In this document: one piece after another, positions 13,154 to 23,414 of the stretch
How the letters are laid out: each line of letters opens with the position of its first letter
Numbering within the stretch: position 1 is the first letter of the stretch
Assembly: GCA_949825065.1 (NCBI GenBank)
Contig: OX463847.1
Span: 41,140,831-41,204,830 of the forward strand
Origin: Odontocerum albicorne
Taxonomy: Eukaryota; Arthropoda; Insecta; Trichoptera; Odontoceridae
DNA: 64,000 nt
Reading direction: 5' to 3'
Translations under genes and position numbers: made by a program
The notes under the pieces: model-generated
The model's input: the letters and a program-made list of their open reading frames with translations, nothing else
Database searches by the model: none
Told to the model about the DNA's origin: nothing

Positions 13154-14290
13154 TAACATAAGTTGTGTCCGTTTTTTTTACAATTTAAAAATGAGCATCA
13201 AAAGTATATACCCCCATCTTATAACAATGGGAAAAGTCCAGAAATTCGGTGCTTGGGTTCTACATGTTTGGTTGTTTATGTTATTTATAGTTAAGGCATT
13301 AACATTGCGGAGGTTAAAAGACATTGTATTTTATTTTTATCAAACACTGTTTATTCCACTTTTTTGTGACGGTATAACCCTACCGGTTAAAGGCTTTCAC
13401 CTCATCTTCAGGGGAGCGCAAACAAGACTAAATGCTGTTCGAACTGGCACCGATATACACGTTTCAACGGTTGGGGGCTGGGGGGTGAGGAAGGCACGAG
13501 ACGATTTCGGCCAAGAGCGGAGAGATTTTGGGGAAATAACTGTTCAACAGATGTTCCGATCGGTGTACTGTTTTAGAAATTTCTAGGGCCTCTAATCTGT
13601 CCAATTTATTTCCGTTATCACTGATATGTAAGAATTTTGCATCATCGATAGAAAAAGTATGATTCTCGCGGTGACAATGATTAGCCATTTCTCGCGGTGA
13701 CAATGATTAGCCATGTTTTGAGTGAAAACAACAAAAATCAACGTTCGACAATTTCAGCTGGTTTGCTCGCGCGTCATCGAGCTACGCATGGCCACAAGCA
13801 TAGGTTCCTTTACCGCATCATTACTGGTGATGAAAAATGGTTTGAAAATGGTGATGAAAAACGTTTGAAGGGGATCTTCATGAATAATATGATTTAAGCT
13901 GTCCTCATCGAAGTCCACTGGTCGTCCGGAATGCTTCATGTCTTTCAGGTCGAAATTACCGTCTTTGAAACGCAAAAACCATCGACGAGCTGTCCTTTAA
14001 TTCATAGCACCTTCACCGTACACTTCGCAAATATCGCGAGCAGTTTTGGCAGCTTTATTCTCTCGATTGAACGCAAACAGAAGGAGGTGTCGAAAATGCT
14101 CACTTTCGTCTACTTGACATTCCATTTTGAAGGCTTGTAAGCAAATAAAATAATATATGTAACGTAAAAGCAAACACAATATCTTGTAGAGTAGAAAATT
14201 TTCTTTCGAATGACGCATAACCTTTACCATTTTGTTTTACTTTTGGTGCTCATTTTTAAATTTGAAAAAAAACGGACACAACTTATGTTA
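13154..14290. mobile_element. mariner element, rearranged and carrying a nested Penelope-like fragment
   Basis: Terminal inverted repeats of about 50 bp start at a TA on each side: TAACATAAGTTGTGTCCG at 13154, and the same sequence inverted ending at 14290. The minus strand from 14125 leftwards encodes the transposase N-terminus (MECQVDESEHF, then NKAAKTARDICEVYGEG, and after a frame break RFKDGNFDLKD and GRPVDFDEDSLN). In contrast, the central transposase part is on the plus strand: GKVQKFGAWVLHV at about 13229-13262, continuing as LSENNKNQRSTIS and then FLYRIITGDEKWF from 13711, including the first catalytic Asp (TGDEKW, about 13829). The halves therefore face in opposite directions, joining near 13870. 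This is either an internal inversion or two deleted copies joined head to head. The third catalytic region is absent. Confidence 0.85.
13264..13710 (-). pseudogene. Penelope-like element, C-terminal endonuclease fragment and 3' end
   Basis: Minus-strand frame 13703-13464 encodes HCHRENHTFSIDDAKFLHI, then NKLDRLEALEISKT, then LLNSYFPKISPLLAEI. Spaced histidines, the KLxxLExLEI motif and the LLN...SPL ending are typical of the GIY-YIG C-terminal region of Penelope-like reverse transcriptases. Downstream in the same reading sense is the repeated 3' end (CCCTGAAGATGAGGTG, CCGGTAGGGTTATACCG, then GTTAATGCCTTAACTATAAA seen in other copies). It interrupts the mariner frame between ACATGTTT (about 13256-13263) and CATGTTTT (about 13711), so a short CATGTTT target duplication is likely. 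A 26-bp tandem duplication (about 13668-13719) lies at the 5' junction. Family assignment is from motif memory. Confidence 0.65.
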
Positions 14291-14364
14291 TTAACTAATA
14301 TACGAGTATATGCCTTCGATGAGTTTCCAATTATTTAACATCATATATTTTAATCTTCTTCCCA

Positions 14365-14600
14365 GTGTCATGTCAGGTCCCCCCAACGTTGAATATCACC
14401 TGAGAGTAGGCATCTTTGTCCCCGGCAGCCCGAAAAAGATCCCCGACGCTCCTTATACCAGTCCAATCAAGTATATTGCGGAGCCAGGAGATTTGCCTTT
14501 TGCCAACACCTCTTCGGCCGTCTATTTTGCCTTGGGTGATCAGCTGTAACTCAATGAAAGTGAAGCAGCTGTCTGGTCTGAATAAAAGGCGAGCACCGTC
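14365..14600 (-). pseudogene. RTE-A: RT C-terminal tail and 3' end
   Basis: This is the inverse of the tail at 39716-40170: minus-strand reading gives the GRRQISWLHNIRDW region, a GDKDAYSQVIFNVGGT-like ending, then TGACATGACACTG. The LFRATGDKD coding block is preserved with small changes. The 5' part is missing. Plus-strand open frames at 14310 and 14416 are its shadows. Confidence 0.75.
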
Positions 14601-14637
14601 ATGTCTAACGGATGAGTTTAATAATTAAATATATTGG

Positions 14638-15112
14638 GAGTACAAATTAGTTCGGTCCGTTTCCAAAAGATGGTTCTGGCTGTTATGAATGGTTCATAGT
14701 GACAGCCGATTTTGGCGGTTTCAGAGAGGTTAGACATCTGCCAATAATATTCAGTTTATATCGCTTTGAGTTTCATGCAAAAACCTTGTTTTGTACAGTG
14801 TTGAAAATGTCGAATTTTGTGTTAACCAAGCAGCATTTGCGGGAGGTTTTAATTTTCCGCTTTAATTGGAAGAAAAGTGCAGCTGAAGCCCATCGAATGC
14901 TTGTCGAAGTTTATGGTGACGCTGCTCCAACTGATAAATCATGTAGGGAATGGTTTCAACGTTTCAAGGATGGAGATTTCAGCGTCGAAGACAAGCCTCG
15001 CTCTGGACAGCCAAAAAAATTCGAGGACAAAGAATTAGAGGCATTACTCGAACGTACACCCATATATTTTAATAAGACCTCCCAAAAAGGATTGTCTTTT
15101 AGCGCTTTCTAA
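14638..15112 (+). pseudogene. Second mariner, transposase N-terminus only
   Basis: From the ATG at 14807 the frame encodes about 101 residues: MSNFVLTKQHLREVLIFRF, then SAAEAHRMLVEVYGDAAP, then CREWFQRFKDGDFSVEDK, then SGQPKKFEDKELEALL. This is the paired helix-turn-helix DNA-binding half of a mariner transposase, closest in memory to the irritans group. After LLERTP the match ends and the frame closes at 15112, so the whole DD34D catalytic domain is missing. A possible 5' terminal repeat (ACAAATTAGTTCGGTCCG) starts near 14641. It differs in sequence from the mariner at 13154-14290 and represents another subfamily. Confidence 0.85.
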
Positions 15113-16065
15113 AGTGTTGAAGCCACGCATATGTCTAATACAAAGAAGCAGGACAGCACAGGCCGAGCAACGACAAAGTATCTATCATAATACCCCGCCT
15201 TATTGGAATTCTATCAAATATAAAACTGAAAATTCCTCACTTTTATATTAGATAAAATTCCGCAATGTATAATACAACTAAAAAATGTTAATATTTCTTT
15301 CTCGCTTATCGTCACGTTAAATCTATCAATATTCCTTTTATTTTACACCGCCTTAACCACTTATCGTATAATTACCACCACAGAAACCAAATAAGTGGTG
15401 ACAGACCACATTAAGATGAAAGGAAGTGACAGCAGCGAGACGAGACGGCAAGCTGCGTGACAGCTGCCATCTCGTGACCTATCCCAACCTGGATCTGCGT
15501 GGACCAATGCGTACTAGATATTGGTTGGTGCTTTATCGCTACCTTAGCGATCAGACTAATGTGTTGCGTAATAAGTGTCCCGAGATATAATTAACTACAA
15601 CTAACTGACGTGTGTTCAGGGCCGACGCTAGGGGTCACGCCGCCTCTGTCTGAAAGCTGAAAGGTCCTCCTTTAGTTACAAAATTTAATAATAATGAAAT
15701 TACAATTTATATATCGCCGTCTTGAGAACAAACTCTTCTCAAGAGCGCTCCAACTCGGGATTCGAACCCAATATTATTGACAGATTTAAAATTGAGTGTC
15801 AGGATAGGAAGATAATGGTTGTGGCCATTAAATAAGGTATTTCCTCCGTCTGCAAATATTTAGACCGTACCTCATAATATATCCGGTTTAGTGTTTTAGA
15901 CATAATGAAGAGTGTAGCCGGGGGATAATATTCTCTTCGACTCCAGTAGGCGAGCCTTTGTGTTCAGAACCTATGAAGTAGGGACGGAAAGTCGCGGTTT
16001 GTCATTGAACTTATTGGCAACACTACCGCTCGGCACATGCGGGTATTGTTACACTACTAAAACCC
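15113..16065. other. Intergenic DNA; one possible hAT-like end
   Basis: 15410-15590 is GC-richer than its surroundings but has no recognisable coding content. CAGGGCCGACGCTAGGGG at about 15618 resembles one hAT terminus, without a partner end that I could find. Confidence 0.35.
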
Positions 16066-16148
16066 TTTTTTTTATACTATCGGGAATCGAACCCGAAATA
16101 CCCGGGCGGAAGTCAAGAATTTTACCAGTTGGCTATGGCGGTAGTCCA
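16066..16148 (-). mobile_element. S1 SINE head fragment
   Basis: Reverse complement carries the A-box-like GCCATAGCCAACTGG region and the B-box GGGTTCGATTCCC. It lacks the family tail. The spacing excludes a functional tRNA. Confidence 0.6.
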
Positions 16149-16499
16149 TACTTTATATTTACAAATCGTATGCATTACAATATTGCTTTAAATACATACA
16201 ATATTGCTATAAATAAACCTATATTTATTTATTTAAACTATGATGGGTTGCCTATCATTTCTTATCATCAGTTAATCCCTCAGAAATTCAATTATTTGCA
16301 TACAATAAATCAATACGTGTACAAGTGTTCTATCGTATATTTTTATCATCTTCAGACCTGGCGTCCATTATAATGGACACTTAGTTCTTATGGACTTTGT
16401 TAACAAATTTTTGGTATATTTCTGTTCCCAATGATAACACATTAAGTGTAGGAGACTGTACTATCGACATTGAACGTTTTGGGCACCATCTGTCTAAAC

Positions 16500-17165
16500 C
16501 ATAGTTTCCCAAACTTTTTCACTTCGTAAACCACTTGCCGATTTTTTTGTTTTCCGTACACCCCTGCCTGCCTAATATTAAATTTTCCTAAACTTATTAA
16601 CTTCAAATGTGTTTATGACAGCTGGCACAGTGCTGTTCACCTTGATAAGATTTTTTGTAGAGTAGACAATTGTAGAAAAAGAAAAAAATGTATCATACAA
16701 TTTTCATTCATACCTTTATTGAAAAGACACAAAATGCAAGTAAATATTTGGCTTTGAAACGAAACAAATCAAAACCTAGTAAAATTCTTACATAAAATTA
16801 ATACACAAATAATACTGTTAATGAGAGGGATGAACCTGATGCTCTGATAGCAATGATTCAATATTTGGCTTCAAATTAGTGAGGTATAGTCTTCAATCTC
16901 CACGTTCAGCGATTTGCATTCGATTTATTTGTATGAGTATTTTATATATCTAATATAAGTATTATATACACACAATCTGTGTTAGGTGTAATAAGACATT
17001 TACGGAACGCCTAAATATTGACGATGATCTGCTTAAATGGGATCCGCTAACGTGGACCCCCATTTACATCTCGTGCACCCCCAATTTCTTTTCTCGCTGA
17101 CATAGACCACCTGCAAGTCGAAATTGACCCTTCGGGGTCCATATAGACCACTTTGGAATCTTTTA
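16500..17165. mobile_element. hAT-like nonautonomous element
   Basis: Both sides carry TCTAAAC (16493-16499 and 17166-17172), extendable to an 8-mer with one mismatch. Inside are CATAGTTTCCCAAAC on the left and, read inwards, AAAAGATTCCAAAG on the right. Subterminal GGACCCCC, GCACCCCCAATTTC and GGTCCATATAGACC motifs resemble those of the element at 10288-11721. There is no transposase. Confidence 0.55.
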
Positions 17166-17257
17166 TCTAAACTAATACGACGAAATGTTGCATTTAGTGT
17201 AAGTTATACACTCACAAGAGTCACAAGTTAATATATTCTCCCTGGCTCAATCCCAAC

Positions 17258-17533
17258 TCACTGTCTGCGAAGACTGTTGGGGTCAGCTCTCCTCGTCCTT
17301 AGGTTGTATGCTCTTCTGTCCCGGACTACGTCCCCCAAGCCGTGCCTCTGCTTCAGGTTATCTTTTTGCACCACCCATGAATTCTTTGGTCTTCCTTTGG
17401 TTGTTATTCGAGGAAGATCCATGGAGATTGCCTGGTTCACAATGTGATCGGGTGCTCTGCATCCAACGTGCCCGTACCATCTTAATCGCCTCTCCTCCAT
17501 CTTGCTGTTGATGTCTGTAACACCTAGGCACAA
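17258..17533 (-). pseudogene. RTE-D: non-LTR RT C-terminal tail
   Basis: The 91-codon minus-strand frame reads KMEERRLRWYGHVGCRAPDH, then TTKGRPKNSWVVQKDNLKQ, then YNLRTRRADPNS and a stop. RLRWYGHV, GRPKxxW and the TRRADP ending mark the C-terminal tail of RTE-like reverse transcriptases. The frame is open but is only the last ~90 residues. Single copy in this window. Confidence 0.75.
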
Positions 17534-17927
17534 GCTAATATATATTTTTTAAACCTTAGAATCAATCCAGGTCTGAAGAGGTTAAACTGTGAACATAAAA
17601 TGATAAATCCATATTTTACTTCACTATAAATTATCATCTTTCACTTCCTTTGTGTGATCCTATTGATCCACAGAACTGTGAATATAGGTCTACATATACA
17701 TAAGTCTGGCAATTCTTTGTTTAGCATAATGCGTTAGTCACATCCATTGATCAATACAGCACAGGCGTGGGTGAGATTGCCCTAAAAATCTTGAGAATTT
17801 CTTAAATAATTTCCCACGCTTCCCTCGATAAAAATACGTGTCATATTCGCATATGATAATAAAAGGCGACTTTTTATTTTCATAAAATAAAAATTCTCAC
17901 CGAACAGGACAAATAAATCATATGACA
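17534..17927. other. Intergenic DNA, nothing recognised
   Basis: No feature was recognised between the RTE-D tail and the Penelope-like remnant. Confidence 0.4.
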
Positions 17928-18200
17928 TTGTAATTTGTTTTATCAAACACTGTTTATTCTTTTTTTTTTGTAACGGTATAACCCTACCGGTTTCAAGACT
18001 TTCACCTCATCATCAGGGGAGCACAAATAAGACTGAATTCTGTTCGATCTGGACCGACATACACACTTCTAACGGTAAACATTCGGGTTGGGAACTGGCG
18101 GCTGGGGTAGGCATAGGACGACCTCGGCGAACAGCGGAGAGATCCTTGGTATATATGTGTTTGCCAGATGTTCACCTCGATGCACTGACTCAACATTTTC
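17928..18200 (-). pseudogene. Penelope-like C-terminus and 3' end, diverged copy
   Basis: This aligns with 13264-13580 in the same orientation. On the minus strand the frame gives IPRISPLFAEVVLCLPQPP and later PDDEVKVLKPVGLYRY, parallel to FPKISPLLAEIVSCLPHPP in the other copy. The 3' block (CCGGTAGGGTTATACCG, GTGTTTGATAAAACAAATTA) follows and is truncated after CAATGTCAT. Part of the protein tail is read in a shifted frame, so it is non-functional. Confidence 0.6.
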
Positions 18201-18228
18201 ACTGACTTAGAAAAAAATAAAATATAAA

Positions 18229-18760
18229 TCATAAAACATGACTAAAATGAAACATACGAGTATATACAATGTATATTATACATACCATCAGGCCATTTCC
18301 ATGTCGGGGTAAGCTGAGAGGACAGAGTGACAGACTTTCCTTTCTATAAATATATCCTTCGCTTCTTCTATTATACATCCATACACCTTCCCAAACAACT
18401 CCTACAGACTGACTTTCTATGTTTTCTTCTTTAAAAATAGCATTCACTTGATCCAACTTAACTTTTCTTGGCCTTCGTTCCTCTATCATACCTTCCATTT
18501 GCAGTGTATATTTGTTTTTATTAGTCTTTCTTATTTCGTTCGTTCTACATGCCCAAACCATCTGAGAGTGATCTTCTTCATCTTACTCAACACATCATTA
18601 ACTTTAAGTTCACATTCAACATTCATAATTTTATTCCGTATTCTGTCATACATTGTTCTCTCATCTATTATTCGCAGTGTACACATTTATTTGGCTCCTT
18701 TCAGACTTTTCCCACGTCTTAGTTTCACCCCAATACACTGAAGTTGATACTAAAATACTG
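18229..18760 (-). pseudogene. RTE-E: RT C-terminal tail
   Basis: The minus-strand frame at 18561-18229 reads ERRPRKVKLDQVNAIFKEEN, then VGVVWEGVWMYNRRSEGYI, then LSLCPLSLPRHGNG. Upstream on the same strand (18760-18562) lie degraded MCELKVNDVLSKMKKITLRW-like and ERTNEIRKTNK segments. This is the most continuous example here of the RTE-E tail. Plus-strand frames at 18448 and 18653 are shadows. Confidence 0.75.
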
Positions 18761-19737
18761 TTGTGGAATATTTATTTAATCGCCCCATTGACTTTGTTTT
18801 CTATCGATACAAGCCGTAGCAATAGGAAACAAAATAAAGCAAGTGGTTAAATTTAATATTTTAAAAATATCTACTTGATGGTTCTTTAAGCGCCCTTGAG
18901 GAGAATGCTGTCTAAAAGTCATTATAAAAATTGTCCTTTTTATTGAGGGTTGCGCAAGAAATGAGGGGCTTTTGGATATATCCATAAAGGCTATAGTAAA
19001 TAATATGCTATAGTAAATAGGGTCAACAGACCACACACTCTTCCATCTGATGTGACATGACATTCGTTTGACTTAAGCATTGCTCTCCTAACAAAACGAG
19101 ATAATTCCGCCTGAAGACAGTCTCGGGATAGGAGGAAGAAACAGATGTATCGGGTATTTATGTAATTACAAAGTAATATGTCGTTAAAAATTCTTATTAA
19201 GAATTCCACAAACTTGGAATATAGAAAAAAAAATTGGCATCATTGAAAGGAGGTAATTTTTATCGTTTTCGAGTTGTACTATATTAAAGCTCTCTTGTGA
19301 TTTAACGATGAAATATGTTAAAATGTACGCGAAAAAAAAAACACTTGTCACGCCGCTATTTTTATCCAACTTAGTCATCGAAATTTTGATGACACCTCCC
19401 TCAATTCCGTGTAAATAACGAGTAATTTCCCGTTTACTTGCAACATTTCGGTGGGAACGGATCTAGCGCTGAAGAAATTTTGTTTTTCGTCTTAAGAAAA
19501 TTCTTAGTTCTAGTTCTGTTTCATGTTAATGCTAGTACTAAGGTCAGAAAGTTCCAGCTTCAACTATTTATAACATGGTATGGACAGATACCACGACGAC
19601 CGCATGGTAAGGCGATGTTTCAGTTAAAATTTGATACATCTATAGTACCCTCAATAATATTGGCAACTATAGCCGAAAGAAGACGTGTTATTTCGTTATA
19701 CTCTTAAGTTTTGGGTAGTAAGATGTTTTGACCTCCG
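18761..19737. other. Intergenic DNA, nothing recognised
   Basis: Five short frames (60-95 codons) show no motif and no support from repeat comparison. Confidence 0.45.
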
Positions 19738-19862
19738 TGGTTTAGTTGGTAAGACTGTATGTATATTCTAATTGTGTATTCTAATCAGGAGGTTTAGGGT
19801 TCAAATCCCGCTGGAACCCTGATAAAAGAAAATCCAGTTTGGTTTTTATTTAAGACCTCGTT
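19738..19862 (+). mobile_element. S1 SINE head and middle
   Basis: Clear tRNA-like head: GACCTCCGTGGTTTAGTTGG (A box region), then GGGTTCAAATCCCGCTGGA (B box region), then AAAATCCAGTTTGGTTTTTA. It ends at TTAAGACCTC, next to the LINE-J1 copy. A 14-bp direct duplication (TATTCTAATTGTG / TATTCTAATCAGG) inflates the anticodon-like region. Confidence 0.8.
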
Positions 19863-19868
19863 GAATAT

Positions 19869-20765
19869 TTTATTTATTTAATTAACACTTTTATTGCAAA
19901 TACAATCTGGCGGGCTTATTACCAGGTGGCAATCTCTTCCAACCAACCAGACAAACGTAAATTAAGCATGTTACATGGTCGCATAAATCATTCAAATGAC
20001 TATCCATCCCCACGAAATCCATAAACACATACGTGAGCACATGCCCACGAACCCCACAAAGACGGATAATCACCCGAACATTATTTTTCATATAAAGTGA
20101 GATATCATCAATCAAAAGGAAAGGAAGGGATGGTGGAGAGGAAAGGAAAAGAAAAATCAGGAATGACACACGTTATTTTACTGACTAGAAATTAAGAGTT
20201 TTTTCAGTCGCTTCTTAAAGCATGCCAAGGACGGAGCGAGTCTTATATTGGTTTGTAACTGATTCCAGAATCTCACTGCATGGACAGTAAAGGACGACGT
20301 AAAGAAAGAGGAGCGGTGAACTGGAAAGGCCAATAAACAATCTCTGTTTGAGCGTAGCGCTAATCCATGATTGGAAAGACGCTGAAAATTTTCGGCGAGA
20401 TAAGAGGGTGTGGCGGGACAGTTAATGATATTATATTGTACAATAGAGACAGTATGTGAATTTGGCGTCTATTTCTAATATTCAACCAGTTCAATGCCTT
20501 CTGGTATGAAGTTATATGATCGTACTTTCGTAGGCTGAAAATGAATCTTAGACACGCATTTTGAAGACGCTGTAATTTGTCCAGCTGTTCCTCTGTAACA
20601 TCCAAGTAACATACGTCCGCATAGTCCAGAATCGGAAAGAGCAGAGATTGCACGTGTAAAATTTTGGTTTTAGTTGGTAGGAATCTTTGCAACACTTTAA
20701 GGGAATGAATGCTGAAGAAGATCCTTCGGCTTACCTCATTTATTTGATCTCGCCATGAGCGAGTG
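19869..20765 (-). pseudogene. LINE-J1 copy A: RT C-terminus and 3' UTR
   Basis: Read from 20765 downwards, the frame gives TRSWRDQINEVSRRIFF, then LPTKTKILHVQSLLFPILDY, then DKLQRLQNACLRFIFSLRK and LNWLNIRNRRQIHILSLLY. These are the thumb and C-terminal blocks of CR1/jockey-type reverse transcriptases. A one-base frame change near 20375 ends the frame at SVFPIMD, whereas copy B at 46113 continues as SNHGLALRSNRD. The 3' UTR contains GGAAGAGATTGCCACCTGG and AATAAGCCCGCCAGATTGTA, and the tail is a TAAATAAA-type run. It contains the unoccupied TTAA site (20215-20218) used by the MITE in copy B. Confidence 0.85.
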
Positions 20766-21227
20766 TTATCAAATAATGGTGGAATCTAATTTTTTTCCAT
20801 GGGATGTTCCGTTAAAATGACAAATTCTTAGTATTTGTACATTATGTACCAATTTAAGTGTGGTAATTGTTTGTGGTATTTTAATATTGTTGTTTTTTTT
20901 AATTTTGTACTAAGTGCAAATCTCACCTACATCTAGATATTGTTTTTTATGTTTCTTTCAGTGATGAGAGCATTTAGTCAATACATGTGATAATATCATT
21001 GACTTAAAACAGGAATTGCTAGTTGATCAGGCATCAGGTCCATGGTTTCTGAGCATAGTAATTCAGCGTAATGGGGGTAAATATGTTATTGAAAATAAAA
21101 AACGATTATTGAAAATAAAAAATTGAAAAAACTTTAAACTCCTGCTTTCTTTTTATTGTATACGAGTATTTCCTTGTCATGTAAAATAAATAAATAAATT
21201 GATATCAAATGAATACTACCAGACTGG
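20766..21227. other. Intergenic DNA, nothing recognised
   Basis: AT-rich; a short tandem (CGATTATTGAAAATAAAAAA, two copies) lies at about 21090-21122. Confidence 0.4.
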
Positions 21228-21316
21228 TACCTTTTTCGGTAACCATCCAGAATCAAACCCGACACCTCCAAGCTGAAATCAAGTAGCTTACCAACTAGGT
21301 GACGGAGGTCTTCAAT
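21228..21316 (-). mobile_element. S1 SINE head fragment
   Basis: Reverse complement gives GACCTCCGTCACCTAGTTGG, then a CTTGATTTCAGCTTGGAGGTG region and GGGTTTGATTCTGG (B box). The tail is absent. Confidence 0.65.
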
Positions 21317-21342
21317 CCATAAACATGATTTTTTATTTATAT

Positions 21343-21584
21343 GTAAAGCATTAACATTCTGGAGGTTTAAAGACATTGTTTGTTTTATCACTGTTTGTTC
21401 CATTTTTTGTAACGGCATAACCCTACCGGTTTCAAGGCTTTCACCTCATCAGCAGGGGAGAACAAATAAGACTTGTTTGAGTCTTGTTTGTGTTCCCCTG
21501 ATGATGAGGTGAGAGCCTTGAAACCGGTAGGGTTATGTCGTTACAAACAGTGGAATAAACAGTGTTTGATAAAACAAATTACTT
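21343..21584. mobile_element. Penelope-like 3' ends as an inverted pair
   Basis: The left arm (21343-21475) is a minus-oriented 3' end and the right arm (21476-21584) a plus-oriented one, so the 3' termini point outwards. The arms face at an AAGACT ... AGTCTT junction and share CCCTACCGGTTTCAAGGC and its inverse over more than 100 bp. The right arm stops at AAACAAATTAC, exactly where the 87-bp array begins. Confidence 0.7.
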
Positions 21585-22454
21585 ATGAGCATATGATGTT
21601 TACTTTCTCGTTCTGAAACGTGGAACACATTAACCTCAAGATGCGTGTCTGGATATTAGCAGGTTAATTACATGAGCATATGATGTTTACTTTCTCGTTC
21701 TGAAACGTGGAACACATTAACCTCAAGATGCGTGTGTGGATATTAGCAGATTAATTACATGAGCATATGATGTTTACTTTCTCGTTCTGAAACGTGGAAC
21801 ACATTAACCTCAAGATGCGTGTGTGGATATTAGCAGATTAATTACATGAGCATATGATGTTTACTTTCTCGTTCTGAAACGTGGAACACATTAACCTCAA
21901 GATGCGTGTGTGGATACTAGCAGGTTAATTACATGAGCATATGATGTTTACTTTCTCGTTCTGAAACGTGGAACACATTAACCTCAAGATGCGTGTGTGG
22001 ATATTAGCAGATTAATTACATGAGCATATGATGTTTACTTTCTCGTTCTGAAACGTGGAACACATTAATCTCAAGATGCGTGTGTGGATATTAGCAGATG
22101 AATTACATGAGCATATGATGTTTACTTTCTCGTTCTGAAACGTGGAACACATTAATCTCAAGATGCGTGTGTGGATATTAGCAGATTAATTACATGAGCA
22201 TATGATGTTTACTTTCTCGTTCTGAAACGTGGAACACATTAACCTCAAGATGCGTGTGTGGATATTAGCAGATTAATTACATGAGCATATGATGTTTACT
22301 TTCTCGTTCTGAAACGTGGAACACATTAACCTCAAGATGCGTGTGTGGATATTAGCAGATGAATTACATGAGCATATGATGTTTACTTTCTCGTTCTGAA
22401 ACGTGGAACACATTAACCTCAAGATGCGTGTGTGGATATTAGCAGATTAATTAC
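21585..22454 (+). repeat. 87-bp tandem array, ten copies
   Basis: Unit starts lie at 21585, 21672, 21759, 21846, 21933, 22020, 22107, 22194, 22281 and 22368, with no length variation. Each unit begins ATGAGCATATGATGTTTACT, contains CTGAAACGTGGAACACATTA and ends near GCAGATTAATTAC. Differences are a few point changes (AACCTC/AATCTC, CAGATTAAT/CAGGTTAAT/CAGATGAAT), some shared by non-adjacent copies. No spacers, so not CRISPR-like; no coding frame spans it. Confidence 0.98.
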
Positions 22455-22727
22455 TTAAAAATGATGATGAAACTCAACTCTATTTTCAGTTAAAAATGAC
22501 AATAAACTCAACTAAAACGATAAAAACGTATAATTCTTCACGTATTTGTATTTAATAGGTTTACATTTTACCACGTTCTGGACTTTCTTTCGAGATTTTT
22601 TAGTTTAGAGTTCATTCTTCTTTTTTCATTATTTGTGAACATAGTACATGATACATCTGGCAGGTTTATTGCTATACATCAATATCTTACAACCGAGTAT
22701 CGTATCTAGGATAAATTAAGCTGTTTT
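22455..22727. other. AT-rich flank of the array, nothing recognised
   Basis: A short duplication (AAAATGATGATGAAACTCAAC and AAAATGACAATAAACTCAAC) lies at 22458-22500. Confidence 0.4.
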
Positions 22728-22890
22728 TTTTTAAATCCAATTCGCACGGATTTCTCCTGTTAAGCTTATATGGTCTGCTTCTAGTTAACATATTCGTAAG
22801 GAAGGATATCAGCCAGGATTCTTCTCATACTGCTAGGCGGTGCCGAGAATATCCACAGTGTCACTCAGTTGGTTCAATATCTCTATACCA
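22728..22890 (-). pseudogene. LINE-J3: last ~45 codons and 3' UTR
   Basis: The minus strand encodes the GIEILNQLSDTVDILG-like stretch and RRILADILPYEY, then the UTR block GAAATCCGTGCGAATTGGAT and an A-rich tail. It is the shortest of three copies of this family, truncated on its 5' side at about 22890. Confidence 0.75.
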
Positions 22891-23073
22891 TGCATGACAT
22901 ATTTTATAGAATAATATATTTATTTAAATCCAAGTAACATTTAAAAAAATACATAGAAAAAAAATTATATAATATCAAAATATTCTAAACAAAAAAATAC
23001 ACTTACAACGATAGGATTAAAAATACAAAACAAATTTAACAAGATCGTGTCACTCACGCTATCCATATATTAA

Positions 23074-23316
23074 CCCTGAGAGCGCTATGAGAAAAAAATA
23101 TAATTGTCTATCTAGTGCTGAGATATATTTACGATTCGGACATTCGTGATAAATATTTATTTTAAACAACAAAAAAAAACAAAAAATATATATTTTTACA
23201 ACATAAATATATTTTAGAATATATACCCTTGTATTCTAAATGAAGGATATTCATTTAGAATACAAGGGTAGAACAAATTTCTTCCACTGCTATAGCAGTG
23301 CGCCGATCTCTCAGGG
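23074..23316. mobile_element. piggyBac-like MITE, copy 1
   Basis: A 243-bp element between TTAA at 23070-23073 and 23317-23320. Ends are CCCTGAGAGCGC and, read inwards from the right, CCCTGAGAGATCGGCG. It contains a 47-bp hairpin at 23224-23270 (21-bp arms TACCCTTGTATTCTAAATGA plus one base, 5-base loop) that is identical in the copy at 46277. No coding content. CCC-type ends and TTAA duplication point to the piggyBac superfamily. Confidence 0.85.
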
Positions 23317-23340
23317 TTAAACACTTAGAGGCAGACAATT

Positions 23341-23400
23341 CCATGCCATAATACCTAGCAACGGCAAAATCCATGGCATAATACCTAGCAACGGCAAAAT
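23341..23400 (+). repeat. 30-bp unit, two tandem copies
   Basis: CCATGCCATAATACCTAGCA followed by ACGGCAAAAT, then the same unit with one change (CCATGGCATA). Confidence 0.95.
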
Positions 23401-23414
23401 CCCTGTTATAATAT

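Noticed and set aside
15960..16373. 137-codon plus-strand frame
   Set aside because: Crosses an S1 SINE head on the opposite strand and has no family resemblance.
21585..22454. CRISPR-like array
   Set aside because: Units are directly adjacent 87-bp repeats without unique spacers, in a eukaryotic repeat context.
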